The notes below the pieces were generated by a model. That model saw nothing but the letters and a program-made list of their open reading frames with translations. It had not been told where the DNA came from and did not search any database. Position numbers and translations under genes: made by a program. A stretch of 20,448 bases of DNA from Larix sibirica (Eukaryota; Streptophyta; Pinopsida; Pinales; Pinaceae), in NCBI GenBank assembly GCA_004151065.3, contig NWUY0300098660.1:1-20448 (forward strand). Reading direction: 5' to 3'. The stretch's first letter is position 1; every line of letters begins with the position of its first letter. Shown here piece after piece: positions 1 to 9,684 of this stretch.

Positions 1-340
1 GCATTTTATTAAATCGTGAATTTCGTTATATGGCATTGGGGAAAGATTGGACACACCCCCATGTTGCGTTCATGTTCCCTCTACGGGTCGGTATGATGGG
101 AGGGGACATGACAAAAGGCATCTTACTAGATCGATGATTACAATGGTTAGTTATTCATGTATTCTAATTTAAATTTGATCATCTCCACATTATTGAGGTA
201 CAAGATGAAAGTGCCAAATTGGACAAGATATAGATTTTGTTTATTAAGTGCTTTAGTTCATGGTGGAGTAGTTGATGCATTAAACTAGTGAAAGATGTTG
301 ATAAAGACCTGACATGAAGGATATTGAGAAAAACACTCAT

Positions 341-680
341 TAAGGGGGAGCGTTAAAATAATAAATCCTACTTTTCTTATACATTAGTGTGTGATTCTCA
401 TATAAGAAGGGTATGATTGTTATTTTATTGGTCATTGAGAGGTAGAGTTTGTCTTTAAATGAAAAGTTTGTTTATAATTTTTAAGAGTTTGTTAGATGTA
501 ATTGGATATGAAAACTTCTCTAACTAGTTGGCTTCTATTTTGGTGTGTGGTTGAGATATTCTCTCAACGCATTGTTAGGTTGCTAAGATAATGTACTAAG
601 AAATTATCTTAGAGTGAAGTGTTCTTTAAAGTCCTCGTCATGTAATGGAAATGTATTTGATAAAGTTTAACTTAAATACG
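341..680 (+). mobile_element. Possible copia-type LTR remnant with polypurine tract
   Basis: A purine run, TAAGGGGGAG at 341-350, has the form of the polypurine tract that precedes the 3' LTR of many plant Ty1/copia elements. The sequence right after it, CGTTAAAATAATAAATCC, would be the LTR start with the usual TG changed to CG. No pol domain could be read upstream and no second LTR or target duplication was found. The right border near 680 is a guess. Bases 1-340 hold no gene I can recognise; one short open stretch at 3-137 is not like any family I know. Confidence 0.3.
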
Positions 681-733
681 ATTTTTTTTAATATTTTTTC
701 CAAATTTTTCTTAACTGTCGAAAAAATAATTTA

Positions 734-780
734 TGTTTTATTATGGTGATTATAATTTCTGTTTTATTATGGTGATTATA
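734..780. repeat. 26-bp period tandem duplication (2 copies)
   Basis: The 21-bp string that includes TTTTATTATGGTGATTATA occurs at 734-754 and again at 760-780, giving a 26-bp period. It lies in AT-rich DNA between the possible LTR and the retroposed element. Confidence 0.85.
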
Positions 781-850
781 TTAATCCCTACATGCTCTTA
801 TAAAAAACAACTTATTGTTCTTAATAAATAAACAACTTACTCTTCATTCT

Positions 851-2367
851 AAAGATAGATTCTTAATCCCGCACTGCGGGTGCAAACCGAGACACACAGT
901 TCCAACTGGGGTTTGACACCTATGCATGCTCCCAGCTCTAACCACGTGCCCACTGTTGGCCCTCTAGCTCCCGCCGCATGCTCCTGCCACCTGTTGGTCC
1001 ATGCACCTCCTGCCTCCGTGACTACCTGCTCCCTCTCCTCTGATGATGCAGCTCACCACTCAAACTGATTATTGCCCCAACGCTCCTTCTGTCTGGAGCT
1101 CAGTCACCCGACACAAGTTTAAATGCTCCAGCGTGTGGAAAATCTTGTATGCAGTTTGCCTCCTGCTTGGCGTTATGAATCTGTTAATCTACTCGACCTC
1201 TAATCATTCATCCTATCCTTTCATCCTCATGACTTCGAATGGCACCCCGAGTATTCATAACAATGCTCATTCACACTTCCAGCAACTTCTCCTCAGGCCG
1301 GCAGACGCTCAGTTAAAAGATCTGCTCTGGAAAGGATCCATTGTTGTATACTGCATAAGGGTTTGTTACATAGGCTCTAGTTTTTTCTGCTCCACCGTCG
1401 GCTCTGGTTTTTTCTGCTCCACATCAGGCTCGGATTCTCTCTGTTCTGCTATTGGCCCTATTCTTAAAGCTCTTATTCGCTGGTCAGCTTATTGCCCGAC
1501 TTCAGGTGCTTTCCCTCTCGGACTCGCTCTCATCTTACAGTTCCTTTCTTTACTGCAAGTTCTGTTTCTGGTTCCTTTGGATACTCCAAGATGCATCCGC
1601 ACCCGTCAAGACTCCCAGATACTGAATACTGGGGAACACGGCTCCTCCTCCACTCCCTCGGTTTGGCTGATGAGAGGGGTGGTAGATAAGGCCCGTAAGT
1701 TCCATTCGGTGATTCCCAAGCAGGCTCAAGAGGAGATTTATGATGCCGAGGAAGAGGCTCAGGTTGCCATAGGTTGTACAATGGATGAGGAAATCCGAGA
1801 GGAGTTTGAATCCCTTGTGCCTGACCCTAGAAACACTCGCGGTAGAAGCACTCTCTACCAGAAGACGCTGGACCTGCACTAGTCGCACAAGCTCATCCTA
1901 GGGAAAACTCTAACTAACCGCAATGAGGCGCAGGCTGAAATTCTGATGCAACTCGATGATCTCTAGGACATGATGAAGCAGTTGCTCTTCAATCAATAGT
2001 AATTCGCCCGCAGACTTGGCATTAATCTCACCAAAGATCCGACCACTCAACCAGAGCAGAAGGAATACCATAGCGATTAATGAGTACTGTCATTGTTCGT
2101 TTTTTGCTTCTATTTTCGCTTATGCAGTCAGTTGGTTTATGTCAGTTCAGTTATTTTGTTTAAAGACAATCCTCTGTTGTATTTACTACAGCACTGCTAG
2201 GTTGGTTTGGTTGTTTATCTTGGTTCCTAAGATACTTTTTCAAACCGCTAACGGATCTTTTTTCTCCCTGGTGAGAGGACCCGACTATACTATGACTCTG
2301 TACATTTTACCTATGATAATATAATGACCTTCATATAGCTCATAAAAAAAAAAGATAGATTCTTAAT
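851..2367 (+). mobile_element. Retroposed element with 17-bp target duplication and poly(A)
   Basis: AAAGATAGATTCTTAAT occurs exactly at 851-867 and 2351-2367. Between the copies is a 1,483-bp insert (868-2350) that is clearly more GC-rich than its flanks and ends in CAT followed by a run of ten A, the last three shared with the right duplication copy. Long duplications plus a poly(A) end are the marks of LINE-machinery retroposition, so the insert is a LINE, a LINE-derived non-autonomous element, or a retrocopied transcript, oriented plus. I found no reverse transcriptase, endonuclease or RNase H motif. The insert opens with CCCGCACTGCGGG (868-880), a perfect 5-bp stem with a 3-nt loop. The perfect duplication suggests a fairly young insertion. 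Confidence 0.8.
1043..2080 (+). pseudogene. Decayed reading frame of the retroposed element
   Basis: One frame runs open from ATG at 1043 for 279 codons to TAG at 1880-1882. It then continues as protein-like sequence with stops only at 1964-1966, 1997-1999 and 2000-2002, and ends at TAA 2078-2080. The first part has a hydrophobic stretch (about residues 33-50). The last third (1690-2077) is charged, Glu/Gln-rich and likely helical or coiled-coil. A short Pro/Ala/Ser-rich frame at 880-1068 precedes and overlaps it and could be the original N-terminus in another frame. I do not recognise the family; an ORF1-like protein of a LINE or a captured host gene are both possible. From 2081 to 2343 the sequence looks like a 3' untranslated region. 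Confidence 0.5.
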
Positions 2368-2444
2368 TATAAATTCTTAAAAATGGATTCCTAATTATAG
2401 ATTCTTAATTAGGAGAATGAATTAAATGAAATGGTGTGACTTTT

Positions 2445-2630
2445 TATCTATAATACAAAACAAAAACAAAAATTAAACAAATAAACTTTAATATAAATTT
2501 AGGATTATCTATAATAAAAAACAAAAACAAAAATTAAACAAATAAACCTTAACATAAATTTATGAAAATATACCACAAACAAAAATTACACAAATAAACC
2601 TTAACATAAATTTATGAAAATATACCACAA
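2445..2630. repeat. AT-rich tandem repeat, about 3 copies of 53-61 bp
   Basis: A block containing ACAAAAATTAAACAAATAAA begins at 2445 and 2506 (61-bp period). A related block with ACAAATAAACCTTAACATAA recurs near 2540 and 2593. Copies are A-rich with few differences between neighbours. No coding potential. Confidence 0.75.
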
Positions 2631-2909
2631 CACTTGTTTAATTTGTGATTTTAAACTAAGACCATAAATTTTAGAAAATGAAAATTTAACATAAATTTAG
2701 GAAATTATGCCAAAACAATTACCTTAGTTTAAATATTTACATATCTATGAATTATAATTAATTTTTCTTTACAACTATATAGGAATAGAAAGGAATGCCA
2801 TTAGCAATGTTGTATATATTTATGTGACAGGTGCAAGTTGTATTTGAAGAGAAGTTGTATTAAATTTATTAAATATGTATCGGAGGTTATCTATTTCATT
2901 GTTTTAATG

Positions 2910-3017
2910 TTACTTAGCATATTTTTCAATAATGTATCATAATTATCTTAAAGTATTTGGTTTGTTACTCAGTACATTTTTCAATAATGTATCATAATTA
3001 TCTTAAAGTATTTGGTT
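2910..3017. repeat. 55-bp tandem duplication
   Basis: The string starting TTACT(T/C)AG and containing TTTTTCAATAATGTATCATA begins at 2910 and again at 2965. The copies are nearly identical over about 53 bp. Confidence 0.9.
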
Positions 3018-3050
3018 GATCCAATTAGTCCAATTTCTAAATTTTTCACT

Positions 3051-3395
3051 ATTACTTCAATAACTTAATTAAGTAACCATAATTAATTTTTCATGTGTTT
3101 TAGTTATCTATTTATTTTGTCCAATTGTGTAATTAGCCTAATAGTTATCTATTTAATTTATCCAAATATGTAATTAACCTAATAGACATGATAAAAGCAA
3201 TGGTCTCAATTTTACACCAATTGCCAAAATTTCTTGATTTTCCATAATTACTTCAATAACCCAATTAAGTAACCATAATTAACTTATATTTCCTTGTGCC
3301 TTAGTTATCCATTTATTTTGTCTAAATGTTTAATTAGCCTAATAGACTTGATAGAAGCAATTGTCTCAATTTACACCAATTGCCAAAATTTCCCA
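3051..3395. repeat. Diverged tandem duplication of about 196 bp
   Basis: A segment starting ATTACTTCAATAAC and ending near CACCAATTGCCAAAATTTC occurs from about 3051 and again from about 3247. The first copy also holds an internal duplication of about 43 bp (AGTTATCTATTTA... at about 3101 and 3143). It lies in a long AT-rich stretch (2370-3790) with no gene. Confidence 0.7.
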
Positions 3396-3797
3396 ATTGG
3401 TTGTCAATAGCCCCTAAATGCTCACTTAACCACCTTTAACCCAAATTTCCCAATTTAGCCATAATTGCCACATTAGCACAATTTTGCTTAATGTCTAGAG
3501 AACTCTAATTGCTCATTAAACCTAATTACCTTCATTAACCATGATTTCTCCCATTTTCCCATTTAATTCAATTGCCCTAATTAAATCCTATATAAACATA
3601 ATTACTATAATTATACTTATTCACCCTCAATTTCTCTACTTACTTCAATTATCCCAATTAGTTTTAATTTAATTTCCCCTCTTCCTTGAAATGCCCAATT
3701 AAGTCAATTAGGTACAGAAAAATTATCCCTGTTTGATTTAATTTTATTAATTAACCCAACTAACCCAAATTTCCCTCTTTATCAAGGATTTATCCGA

Positions 3798-4031
3798 ATG
3801 ATCCAATTTTCCCCAAATTTTGATAATGCTCATGATGCTCATAGAAAAACTTCTCAAACATATATTATGACTGAAACCTCTGTGGCAAAGAATCCCCAAT
3901 TTGATGCAGAAAAATATGGCAAAAGAATCCCCAATTTGATGAAGAAAAATCTGCCATGGATTGTCGACATAATTTTAAAGAATATGTATCTCTGTGTTGT
4001 TTGGGAAAATATTAATAAACCGATCGCTTAG
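3798..4031 (+). other. Short open frame with 34-bp tandem repeat, not recognised
   Basis: A 77-codon open frame contains two tandem copies (3883-3916 and 3917-3950) of a 34-bp unit with GAATCCCCAATTTGATG. Because 34 is not a multiple of 3, the copies are read in different frames, which argues against selection for a protein. No family recognised; probably not a gene, although a 5' leader exon of the downstream gene cannot be ruled out. Confidence 0.25.
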
Positions 4032-5380
4032 ATACTTCAATAATGCACACCATTTTTGTTTTAGTCGGCCGCTGTTTTTGTTGGTTTTTGCTTAATCAAC
4101 ACTTCAGAGAAATCAGGGTCTACTTTTTGTCCGTTTTTTATTAATTTCCAAAGTTTTGGGAGAAATTACGGGTTTCTCTATTAATTAAATGGAGAAGTGA
4201 CGAAATTGAAGAACGGAGAATGATGTCGATTTTCAACATCATCTATTATTTGTCTGAACGAAAATTTAGGTGTTTGGACAGCTAATATATCTCTGGATCA
4301 TTATTTTTTGGTGTTTCGACAGCTAATATATCTATGTTTGTACAGGCAGCCTCTGCAGCTTTAGCGATAAAAATGGAATTCCATAGCTATATTGCCAGGG
4401 AGAAGATGCAACCTGCAGGCTCTTATTTTAGGTCAGATATACTAATTTCTCGACAATTTTTATTGTACATATAGGTTAGGCTGTAGGTTTTGTCGCAGTT
4501 ACCGGTCTGAATGTTGTTTTCAGTGAATATATTGGCCAGTGCTTTGCCTGAGAAGATTAAATGCAAAAATATTGTTATTTCTCAATATTAAGCGCGCGCC
4601 GTATGACAAGATTGGATTGAAAACGATTTATCGAAGCTGTGTTTTTATTATCACTAAAGAAGAACTGTGGTTTTATCTCAAAAGTCGAAATGATTTGTCA
4701 TTTTCTTTGCAAAAGAGCCGTGCAAGGTCATCTATTATCGGATTCCTAGAAATTTAAATCATGGAGCACATGGATGCAAACGGTGTACTTAAATTTTACG
4801 CGTTGGAGGTTAATGGCCGCAGAACATCAAAGCCGAACATTGCATCTTGGAGAAAAGAAAGCAATTAGCGCAGTTTTCTTGAATGGTTGTACGCATTCCA
4901 TTTCTTTGAAATAACTGTCATTTTTACAGCTTATCTGGCATGAATCAATGAATCAGTTCATTTAAGGTTCAGTTTATTTCTGAAAAAGGCAGAACCCCTA
5001 AAAGGAGTGCAAAATCCCTCACATAAATTTCTTAGGTAAGAGAGATCGTTGAAACCACGGCAGAATACCGCATGCAAACTTCATATCCCTCTTCCGAACT
5101 TCGAAATGACAAACGACTGTAAAATTCATTTGCTGAACTTTAAATATTTGAAATAGCGGTTTCATGTATAGAATTTTCTTGTATTTAAAACCATGATTCA
5201 TCCTGTAAGTTTAAAACGAAGGTAACAAAGGATCTGCTTCGGAAAAAAAAATTAAAACGATGTATGGCCAAGTACTAATTTTATCCAAAGAGTCGCATTC
5301 AAACTTTATTTTCTTGGAAATGATGCAAATAGCGATGAATGCAATGTCACTGCTGGCGTTCATCCTACCTACTCGTCAGA
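4032..5380. other. Gene-free stretch upstream of the STICHEL-like gene
   Basis: No convincing gene. There is one unrecognised 72-codon open frame at 4539-4757 and an imperfect duplication around GACAGCTAATATATCT (about 4276 and 4318, roughly 42-bp period). Composition is less AT-rich than 2.4-3.8 kb. The right end presumably holds the promoter of the gene that begins at 5545. Confidence 0.5.
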
Positions 5381-5383
5381 GTT

Positions 5384-5389
5384 TATAAA
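5384..5389 (+). promoter_or_regulatory. Possible TATA box of the STICHEL-like gene
   Basis: TATAAA within GTTTATAAACC lies about 155 bp before the chosen start codon. With the usual spacing, transcription would begin near 5415-5420 and give a leader of about 125 nt. This rests on the motif alone; the DNA is AT-rich, so chance matches are common. Confidence 0.3.
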
Positions 5390-5504
5390 CCACACTGTTA
5401 TGAAAGAAGTAGCAAGTGCATCAGATCAATCCAGGCAGAAATATTACCGAGAAACTTTTAGCAGCATATTATTTAGTGTGCAAGCCTAAAAATAATAGGT
5501 CTGG

Positions 5505-5575
5505 ATGATAACTTGATGTCAGACCCTAGACAAAATAAGAAGACATGGAAGGAAACCGCATTAAACCACTCATGA
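5505..5575 (+). promoter_or_regulatory. Two upstream ORFs, one overlapping the main start codon
   Basis: uORF1 is ATG ATA ACT TGA at 5505-5516. uORF2 starts at 5516 inside the uORF1 stop (ATGA-type overlap), runs 19 codons out of frame with the main ORF, passes over the main ATG at 5545 and stops at TGA 5573-5575. That stop overlaps an in-frame ATG of the main ORF at 5572 (Met10). If the transcript includes this leader, the arrangement would lower use of the first ATG and allow reinitiation at Met10. Confidence 0.4.
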
Positions 5576-8500
5576 GTGTACAAATGCTGAAGAAGCAGTC
5601 AAGGAAGGAGAAATTTGTCGACCAAACATGGAGGAAAGCAGCTCTGTATGACAAACAGAGATGCAAACCTTTTCATAGAGACGAAAGCTGTGCAAGTTCA
5701 ACCAGCGATTTGGAGGCAGAAACCGCATTCGGGTTTCACTACTGTGCCACAAAGAAGAAAAAATCTCGGGCTTTAAGACGTGTATTTGATAGGAGTAGTC
5801 CAAGAAAGAGCAGGAGTCCTATCAGCATGTTACCAAGGAGGAAAACAAGTAACAGCAATGGTAAGAAAGTATCTACTTTAAGCTCAAATAAATTACAGAG
5901 AGGATATTATCCTTCAGTTAGGGGGGTTTCCTTTGAGGACGATGGCTCTGAAAATTGTTCTTCGGAGTCCTCGTCAAGTAATGCAGGCTGCAATGCATAC
6001 ACAGATCAGGAAGCGATCAACACAAACTGTAACATTTCATATCATGAATCTTCTAGTAATCCTAAAGATTTGAGAGTGGATTCGCTCCATGCATCTAAGA
6101 ACAAGGACCTACAAAACCACAGAGGTTTTCTATCGCATGCGAGTAAAACCCAGAAAAGTCATCCACCTCATGCATTGACAAGTTACAAAGGTTATTATCA
6201 TGGGAATGCAAGAAAAAGGCAAGACGAAATCATGATGGATGATTTTAGTGGGAGAAACTGCAAAGGAAATTATTTGAGCTTCAGCCAAAAGTATAGACCC
6301 AGAACCTTCAAGGAACTTGTTGGACAGAACATTGTGACAAAATCCTTGATGAATGCAATCCTGAAACAGAAAATTGCCTCTATATATATTTTCTATGGGC
6401 CCAGAGGTACAGGGAAAACAACTGCTGCAAGAATCTTCGCTGTGGCATTGAACTGTTCATCTTACGATGGGAAATCAGGACCATGTGGGAAATGCAGAGA
6501 ATGTTCACTTTTTCAGTCTGGCGAAAGCCCTCTTATCACAGAACTAAATGCTGCAAACAATAATGATATTGAAAAGCTGAAATTCTGTCTTCAGAATATT
6601 GAGTTTTCTCAATCGGCTACTGAGTACAATGTTTTCATTGTAGAGGACTGTCACGAACTGAATCACGAAGCATTTAGTACATTGTTGAAGTTTATGGAAA
6701 ATCCTAATGGCTACATGGTATTTATTCTGATTACAACAGATTCAGAATTACTTCCAAAGCCTTTCCTGTCTGGATGTCAAAAGTTCCGCTTCCAGAAGCT
6801 AAAAGATGGGGATATGTTCAATAGACTTCGTAAGCTCGCAGTTTCAGAAAATATTGACATTGAGGAGGATGCATTGCGTTCGATCATATCGCGGGCAGAG
6901 GGCTCGTTACGAGATGCGGAAAACACATTGGAACAGCTCAGCCTTCTTTCTGCAAAAATCACTCTGACCATCGTTCGCCAAACGGTACACTTCATTTCTC
7001 TATCTCCAATTTCATCTTTTCAATTTCTTTAAACAAAACTTAAAATTCAGAGAGTACCAAAATTCCTAGTTAGAACGCTTGATGATGATAGTAGTGTTAG
7101 AATTCATCATATTAACAACGGCTGACTGACATCCATGAAAATCCAGTTCACCTGAGCATTTCTATGCCTTCAATTTGCAGATTGGTTTGATCCCACAAGA
7201 AAAACTGCTTGATTTGCTTGACTTTGCTTTAGCAGCAGACACTGAAAATACTGTGAAAACCACACGAGAGATTATTGATTCTGGGATTCAACCGCTTAGC
7301 ATTGTTTCACAACTAGCAGCACTCATCACGGACATTCTGGGCAGTGGTTGCATTTTAGCAGAGGCAGAAGAAACCCTAGAATTCATCGGCAGTCATCGCT
7401 GTAAGTCACAGGGATTTTTTATAAACTTGCTTTCTTTAATTTCTAGCATTTTCTGGGCCTCTTTGACAAAGCATTAATAAAGTTCAAAGTGATTTCTCAA
7501 TGACATTCTATTTTGTAAAAAATTTGGACTATGTTGATTAAATTTCAAGCAGTTCTGAAAAGATGTGTTGTAAAAAAATCTTAATCTAACATATTGTTTC
7601 AAGGTAAATGCATTCTAATAAGCAATATGAATCAGCCTTTAAGAACAACAGTAGAGGAATTCAAAACAATTTATGCTTATTTCGTCTGGGGCTGGTAATC
7701 TCCATAACAAATGGGTTAGTGATGCTTTAAAAATTATATTTCTGACTGCCTACTGTGTTTCTAAAATGAGTGAAGTGGTGGAGGATCTAAATCTTAAGAG
7801 GCAAATGAATGGATACAATGATTGTATATTTCTATAATTCATATTCTCTTAATTATGTGCAGCATCCAAGGATATAATAGAGAAGTTAGGCCAAGCTCTG
7901 GCAATCCTTGTAGAAGCAGAAAAACAACTAAGGGCTTCAAATGAGTGCACTTCATGGCTTACTGCTGCTCTTCTGCAGTTTGGAAGAGATGAGTCGAAAA
8001 CAAGACCTCGTTCACCTGTAGATACTAATGTAGCCTTCAATGATTCAAGTCATAAGAAGATGAACGAAACAGGTATTGCTTTTGCAGAGGGACTTCATCA
8101 TACTGAAAATGATTGGGATGTGTATGAAGTTCCCCGCGAAATTCTTCCAGCCAAAATTTCTGCAGGGATAATTACAACCAAAGATTCTGGAATAGCAAAA
8201 TCGTCTGATGCAGCCTGTGGCCTTCCAGAGAGCTCAATAAATCGTTCTCAGAATACAAGTATGACCAAACCTATTCAATCGCATGTTACCAAAACTAATG
8301 GCCTTCCAGCACCGTCATCGAATTGCTCGAGAGCGAGTGAAGTGGGAAAGTTGGTGCTCAATCCCGTGAGTCCATTGAAAATGGAGGAGATATGGCAGAG
8401 TGTACTGAAAAGCAGCCAATCTACTACTCTTGAGGATTTACTACAAGGCCAAGGAAAGCTGGTATCCCTTCTGGGATGCAAAGGTATGTGGCTCCCTCTA

Positions 8501-9080
8501 GATTATAGGGTAACTGGGTTAATTAATAAGAAGTGGTTCATAACTTAACAAGTACTTATTTGTTTCAGCCAGAGCAATAGCTCATGTGGAGCTTATAGCT
8601 GGCCAGCAGAAACTGCAGGCTGAAAAGCTGAAGGTAAGCATTTCCAATGCACTGCAAGAGGCTCTGGGATGTCCTGTCGAGGTCAAAATGACATTATTGG
8701 CGCCCTCGAGTTGTCAGCCTGAGAATTCAGATCAGGAGACCAATGCATTGTATTGCCAGGAGAATAAACTGAAAATATCTAAATCTAATAAGTTTTGTTG
8801 CTGCTCGAGGGCAATAAACTGCATTTTACAGAAGCACAGTAGATGGAGGAGGAGAAGTCACCGGCTTCTGCTCAAATTTGTGGGTTGTAAAGCTTCCTGC
8901 TCTGCCTGTTTGCCTGCCGATGGGTGGTGCTTTTGTTCCAGATGTTTGGGTTGTAAAACTTCCAGCTGTGACTGTTCGCCTACCGACAGGTGGTGCTTTT
9001 GTTCCAAATGTGTGGGTTGTACAACTTCCAGCTGTGCCTGTTCGCCTACCGACAGGTGGTGCTTTTGCTTCAAATGTTGA
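5545..9080 (+). CDS. STI-like: STICHEL-like protein with DnaX-type AAA+ domain, 4 exons
   Basis: Exons by GT-AG sites and homology are 5545-6984, 7181-7400, 7863-8483 and 8569-9080; introns are 196, 462 and 85 bp, phases 0, 1, 1. They join to 930 residues. An in-frame TAA at 5536-5538 supports the first ATG. Residues 1-240 are Ser/Lys-rich with a basic run at 70-100. The AAA+ region (about 244-480) has SFSQKYRP, Walker A GPRGTGKTT (285-293, Lys291), zinc cysteines 304/314/317/320, a Walker B read as EDCH (367-370), SGC (409-411) where SRC carries the arginine finger, and sensor-2 GSLRDAE (453-459). Exons 2-3 encode the helical domain found in DnaX and STICHEL. About 726-804 is the conserved plant C-terminal region, then a basic segment and Cys-rich repeats. 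Arabidopsis STICHEL controls trichome branching; this protein's role is unknown. It is shorter than STICHEL (about 1,200 residues, from memory), mainly at the N-terminus. Confidence 0.9.
6985..7180 (+). other. Intron 1 of the STICHEL-like gene
   Basis: Donor AACG|GTACAC at 6985 and acceptor TTTGCAG| at 7180, phase 0. Read-through would add 15 residues and reach TAA at 7030-7032. Protein homology resumes exactly at 7181 with IGLIPQEKLLDLLDFAL, a segment typical of STICHEL proteins. Confidence 0.85.
7401..7862 (+). other. Intron 2 of the STICHEL-like gene
   Basis: Strong donor CGCT|GTAAGT at 7401 and acceptor TTATGTGCAG| at 7862, phase 1. The joined codon is Ser (T+CA). The next exon continues into the helical segment ending in a match to the family signature EAEKQLR. 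Confidence 0.85.
8484..8568 (+). other. Intron 3 of the STICHEL-like gene
   Basis: Donor AAAG|GTATGT at 8484 and acceptor TGTTTCAG| at 8568, phase 1. It is only 85 bp long and interrupts the conserved C-terminal region between the GKLVS segment and the helical ELIAGQQKLQAEKL segment. Confidence 0.85.
8883..9080 (+). repeat. 66-bp in-frame minisatellite coding a Cys-rich tail (3 copies)
   Basis: Three direct copies lie at 8883-8948, 8949-9014 and 9015-9080. Each encodes 22 residues (866-887, 888-909, and 910-930 plus the stop) with six cysteines at positions 2, 6 or 7, 9, 16, 18 and 21, including a W-CFC-x(2)-C core. The last codon of the unit is TTG, GTG and finally TGA, so the stop sits exactly at the end of copy three. 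The preceding basic LLLKFVGCK segment resembles the basic and Cys-containing C-termini I recall in other STICHEL-like proteins, so this appears to be an expanded native tail. Copies 2 and 3 are closer to each other than to copy 1. Confidence 0.9.
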
Positions 9081-9201
9081 GAATCGAGATGAAGTTATCA
9101 ACTTATCATTCCTCACGCGACCATACGTTATCGATATTGTGAACTTGACTGCAAGATTAGAAAAGTACTAGAAATATATTAACTGAGGGATAGTGTTCTT
9201 C

Positions 9202-9312
9202 AGTTATTTGAACTTTTATTTCATAATGTTCATGGTATATGGTTTGATATCCATCTGAGTTATTTGAACTTTTATTTCATGAAGTTCATGGTAATGGTTT
9301 GATATGCATTTG
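9202..9312. repeat. 56-bp tandem duplication downstream of the gene
   Basis: AGTTATTTGAACTTTTATTT begins at 9202 and 9258; the copies run 9202-9257 and 9258-9312 with a few differences and a small indel. It lies in the likely 3' untranslated or flanking region. No clear AATAAA poly(A) signal was seen between 9081 and 9350. Confidence 0.9.
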
Positions 9313-9474
9313 ATGGTGAGGTTGAGTGGGTCTCCAGCCGGAAGGAGAGTATTAATGTTGAGTTATGTTAGTATTAAATTATGTGTTTGCATTTTAACCA
9401 ATTTTTCAGGTCGCTCCCATTAATTTTTTTTTTTTATAAGAAAGAAGGACAGTATTAATGTAGAGTGATGTTAG

Positions 9475-9684
9475 TATTAAAGTTTGTGTACGTCGAGGTA
9501 AGCTGGCAAGCCCATGATATGATAAGACACTTTGTAAAGTAGGTCGCTAGATTAAACCCTGGATAACCTGTGCTCTGTTGTGGCGGGTTTAGTGGATGCA
9601 TCTAGGAGTATAGTGGTAAAAGACGGAATTGACTATCTGTCATGCAAGTACGAGACCGCCCCACTCGCTGAGTCCCCTATTAAA
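9475..9684. mobile_element. SINE-like insertion of about 200 bp
   Basis: TATTAAA occurs at 9475-9481 and 9678-9684. The flanks match an uninterrupted paralogous segment at 9349-9408: GTATTAATGT...GTTAGTATTAAA on the left and GTGTTTGCATTTTAA on the right. Relative to that copy, about 200 bp are extra here. Inside, AGTATAGTGGTAAAAGAC and AAGTACGAGACC (about 9607-9653) resemble degenerate tRNA A- and B-box regions, but they lie near the right end rather than the left, so family and orientation are uncertain. Confidence 0.5.

Noticed and set aside
1043-1882. An intact 279-residue host gene
   Set aside because: It lies inside a retroposed insert with poly(A) and duplication, and protein-like sequence continues past its stop, so it is better called a decayed element frame.
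2881-3420. A CRISPR-like array
   Set aside because: The repeats are direct tandem copies without unique spacers, in eukaryotic intergenic DNA.
5019-5201. Minus-strand 60-codon open frame upstream of the gene
   Set aside because: No homology, no supporting signals, and the length is within chance expectation.
7175-7477. A separate short gene starting at 7175
   Set aside because: Its first two codons are intron sequence before the AG at 7179-7180, and it runs past a strong GTAAGT donor at 7401; it is exon 2.
8826-9116. Minus-strand open frames over the end of the STICHEL-like gene
   Set aside because: They are open because the 66-bp repeat happens to lack stops; the plus-strand exon is supported by splice sites and family homology.
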